From Nissolia schottii (Eukaryota; Streptophyta; Magnoliopsida; Fabales; Fabaceae): a stretch of DNA of 64,000 nt. The notes under the pieces are model-generated. The model was given only the letters and a program-made list of their open reading frames with translations. It did not search any database and had not been told where the DNA came from. The stretch spans positions 62,001 through 126,000 of the forward strand of contig QANU01058799.1 in NCBI GenBank assembly GCA_003254905.1, read 5' to 3'. The first letter of the stretch is position 1. Every line of letters starts with the position of its first letter. Position numbers and translations under genes: made by a program. Positions 62,301 through 64,000 of this stretch are shown here, in pieces.

Positions 62301-62605
62301 TGAAAATGCATGTTGCGGCGGTTCTGAACCGCCACTAAAAGCAAGTTGTGTCCATTTTGTAATTGCCATTAAAACCACCTTCGGTAGGCATAAGGTGGCG
62401 GTTCCATAATACCGCCGGAATAACAACCACCAAGTGCATTGTCAACAATTATTGCTTTATTTAGCAGCGGTTCTAAACTTCTACCTAATTTAGTATTTAA
62501 AATTTGCGAAAAAAGATTGCAGCGGTTTCTAATTGCCGCAATTTTTACTGTTTGAGAATTTTTAGATTTCTTTGGTGGCGATTCATAACCGCCGCTAAAT
62601 TAAAA
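62283..62605. mobile_element. CACTA-like subterminal repeat cluster
   Basis: Several short inverted motifs of the type GGCGGTT...AACCGCC: GCGGCGATTG, GCGGCGGTTCTGAACCGCC, GGCGGTTCCATAATACCGCC, CAGCGGTTCTAAAC, GCAGCGGTTTCTAATTGCCGC, GGCGATTCATAACCGCCGC. Such arrays are typical of the subterminal regions of plant CACTA transposons, where the transposase binds. No transposase or clear CACTA terminus is seen, though CACTACACTAAG occurs at about 62283. Confidence 0.7.
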
Positions 62606-63574
62606 AATATATTTTTTAAAAAGTTGTGGTTTATTTTTTAGTTAATATTACATGAGTGACCATGCCAAAAGGGACCAAAATATTATTGTCTTTCTGTCAG
62701 CAAACTGCAATATAATTTAAAAGTCTAACATAAAGAAAAGGAAAAGACAAACTTCCTTACTATAAAATTAAAAAATAATGAGAACTCTAACATGTATCTT
62801 TGAGTAGTTTATAGCAATCTGTTAAGATATAATTTTATATATTCCTAATCCTTCCCAAAGATTCATGACTCATTGGCAATAGGAAAATTCCCAAAGACCC
62901 AACTATCAACTATATATTAGAAAACAAACTAGGATTATCATTTAGTTTCTTTGATGCACCAGGAAGTTAAACTCTAGATGGCTATAACTTTCTCATGCTT
63001 TCCATTTTGCTCAACTGGATTTGCTCCAATTTAAGGAAGATGCTAACCTGCTATAATGAACAGTGTAGCCATTACGCATTGAAATTAAGATGTCGGAGGG
63101 GCAGGTTATCCAATTATAGGAGCAAGAATGCACATAAAAAATAGCTAACTCATCTTCTAGTTAAGTGCGTGCACCGGAAATCTTCTTACGACGGTGAAAT
63201 TAACCTTGTGATCATGAGACTTGGAAAGCCCAATGCAGTGAAATTTACAAAGAATTACTGTTAAAGATATTTCAAAATTCCATGTAACTTTTGATTTAGA
63301 AATTAAAGGTTGCATACGACAGTTTATTAGGCACAAACAATTACTAAGCTATTGAATTTGTATTATTTTTTTTCATATCCAAAAGAGGATATAAGCAATT
63401 CAATCAGACAAGATGCAATAGAGAAATAACATTAAGCAAGGAAAGAAAACATGAGCATCAAAATCAGTTGTTGTTGTCAAAGTTATACACAAACCAAAAA
63501 CTAGAGCAGTAGTGGCTGGTACTTTTCTACGAACTTAAAATATTACTTTCAAAAATTAGTGCCAAAATTGACTT

Positions 63575-63664
63575 GAGTAGTGCAAAGGTAGTGCTACGAC
63601 AGAGAGCACCAGAAACTGTTTTTCTATAGCACTACTCGAGTAGTGCAAGAACTACTTGAGTAGT
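63575..63664. repeat. GAGTAGTG repeats and an 18-bp perfect palindrome
   Basis: GCACTACTCGAGTAGTGC at 63628-63645 is a perfect palindrome. GAGTAGTG also occurs at 63575 and 63657 in the same orientation, and GTAGTGCT at about 63589. They are likely part of a dispersed repeat, probably a retroelement. Confidence 0.7.
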
Positions 63665-63689
63665 GTGATGGAAAACTAAAAAAAATAGG

Positions 63690-64000
63690 CAAACTAATGT
63701 CCTTTTTGGTGATTTTAACTGGGAACAATATAATAAGCATGATGGACGTGAAAACACATTCATTCACGCACGAGCGAAGACAAGAATCCTAGGAGAGCAC
63801 AGTGAGCAAGATTGAATATGAAGGTTCCAAAGCGAGAGCAGAGAAATCCTAATTTTTTGGAATTTCACTTGTAATTCTTCTATGCAATTCTTTTTCTTCT
63901 TCTCATACTCTATGTTTATGTTTGTTATTTCTTGGAACACGAACTAATTCCCTTAACATAGGGCTCTAATGTAAACTATTGCGTTATGATAATTTTATTA
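63690..64000. other. Possible retroelement LTR or leader edge
   Basis: GAGAGCACAGTGAGC, AGAGAAATCCTAATTTTTTGG, then a pyrimidine-rich CTTCTATGCAATTCTTTTTCTTC run and TTCTTGGAACACGAACTAATTCC look like the U3-R-U5 style of legume LTR retrotransposons, but no LTR border or primer-binding site could be fixed. Confidence 0.3.

Overview
This window reads as nuclear DNA of a flowering plant, most likely a legume close to soybean (Glycine). The evidence is AT-rich intergenic DNA, many short introns with GT..AG borders, a plant-type nuclear tRNA-Phe, Au-like SINEs, MITE-like elements, hAT/copia/CACTA debris, and proteins of clear plant type. There is no sign of operons, phage or bacterial DNA. A 470-base run of N (45914-46383) and a single N (48707) show it is a draft or scaffolded assembly.

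Layout of genes, left to right: (1) a minus-strand MAU2/SCC4 cohesin-loader gene, 3' part missing off the left edge (134-5347); (2) a five-exon plus-strand cytochrome P450 of CYP714 type (9099-11816); (3) a minus-strand, nuclear-encoded, plastid-targeted Ycf54/LCAA-like gene that carries an in-frame TAG (12464-14117), with a tRNA-Phe(GAA) just beyond its 5' end (14461-14533); (4) a minus-strand mitochondrial calcium uniporter, MCU (16050-18856); (5) a decayed hAT transposase (20584-22677) and copia debris (about 26170-26870); (6) a minus-strand TLC-domain membrane protein (27283-30331); (7) a minus-strand CBSX3-type protein with two CBS domains (33110-35311, with a 5' UTR exon near 36626-36760); (8) a plus-strand dUTPase (41146-42035); (9) a three-exon plant-mobile-domain gene running into the assembly gap (44975-45913); (10) a plus-strand low-complexity protein starting MGACLSKK (50228-53077). 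From 53.2 kb to the right edge I see no host gene, only AT-rich DNA with inverted-repeat elements, a LINE-type RNase H remnant, CACTA-like subterminal repeats and a possible retroelement edge.

The genes do not form a pathway. They are ordinary neighbours in a plant chromosome arm. Several products go to organelles (Ycf54-like to the plastid, MCU and CBSX3 to mitochondria, dUTPase possibly dual), but this looks like chance.

I found no convincing new multi-gene system. The observations most worth checking are the in-frame TAG in the Ycf54-like gene, a GC-AG intron in MAU2 supported by reading phase, a 701-bp inverted-repeat element with arms of about 130 bp and an 8-bp target duplication, a small hairpin element in a P450 intron, and the plant-mobile-domain gene cut by the gap. 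Exon borders were worked out by hand from reading frame and splice signals. Family names come from recognising protein sequence, not from a database search.
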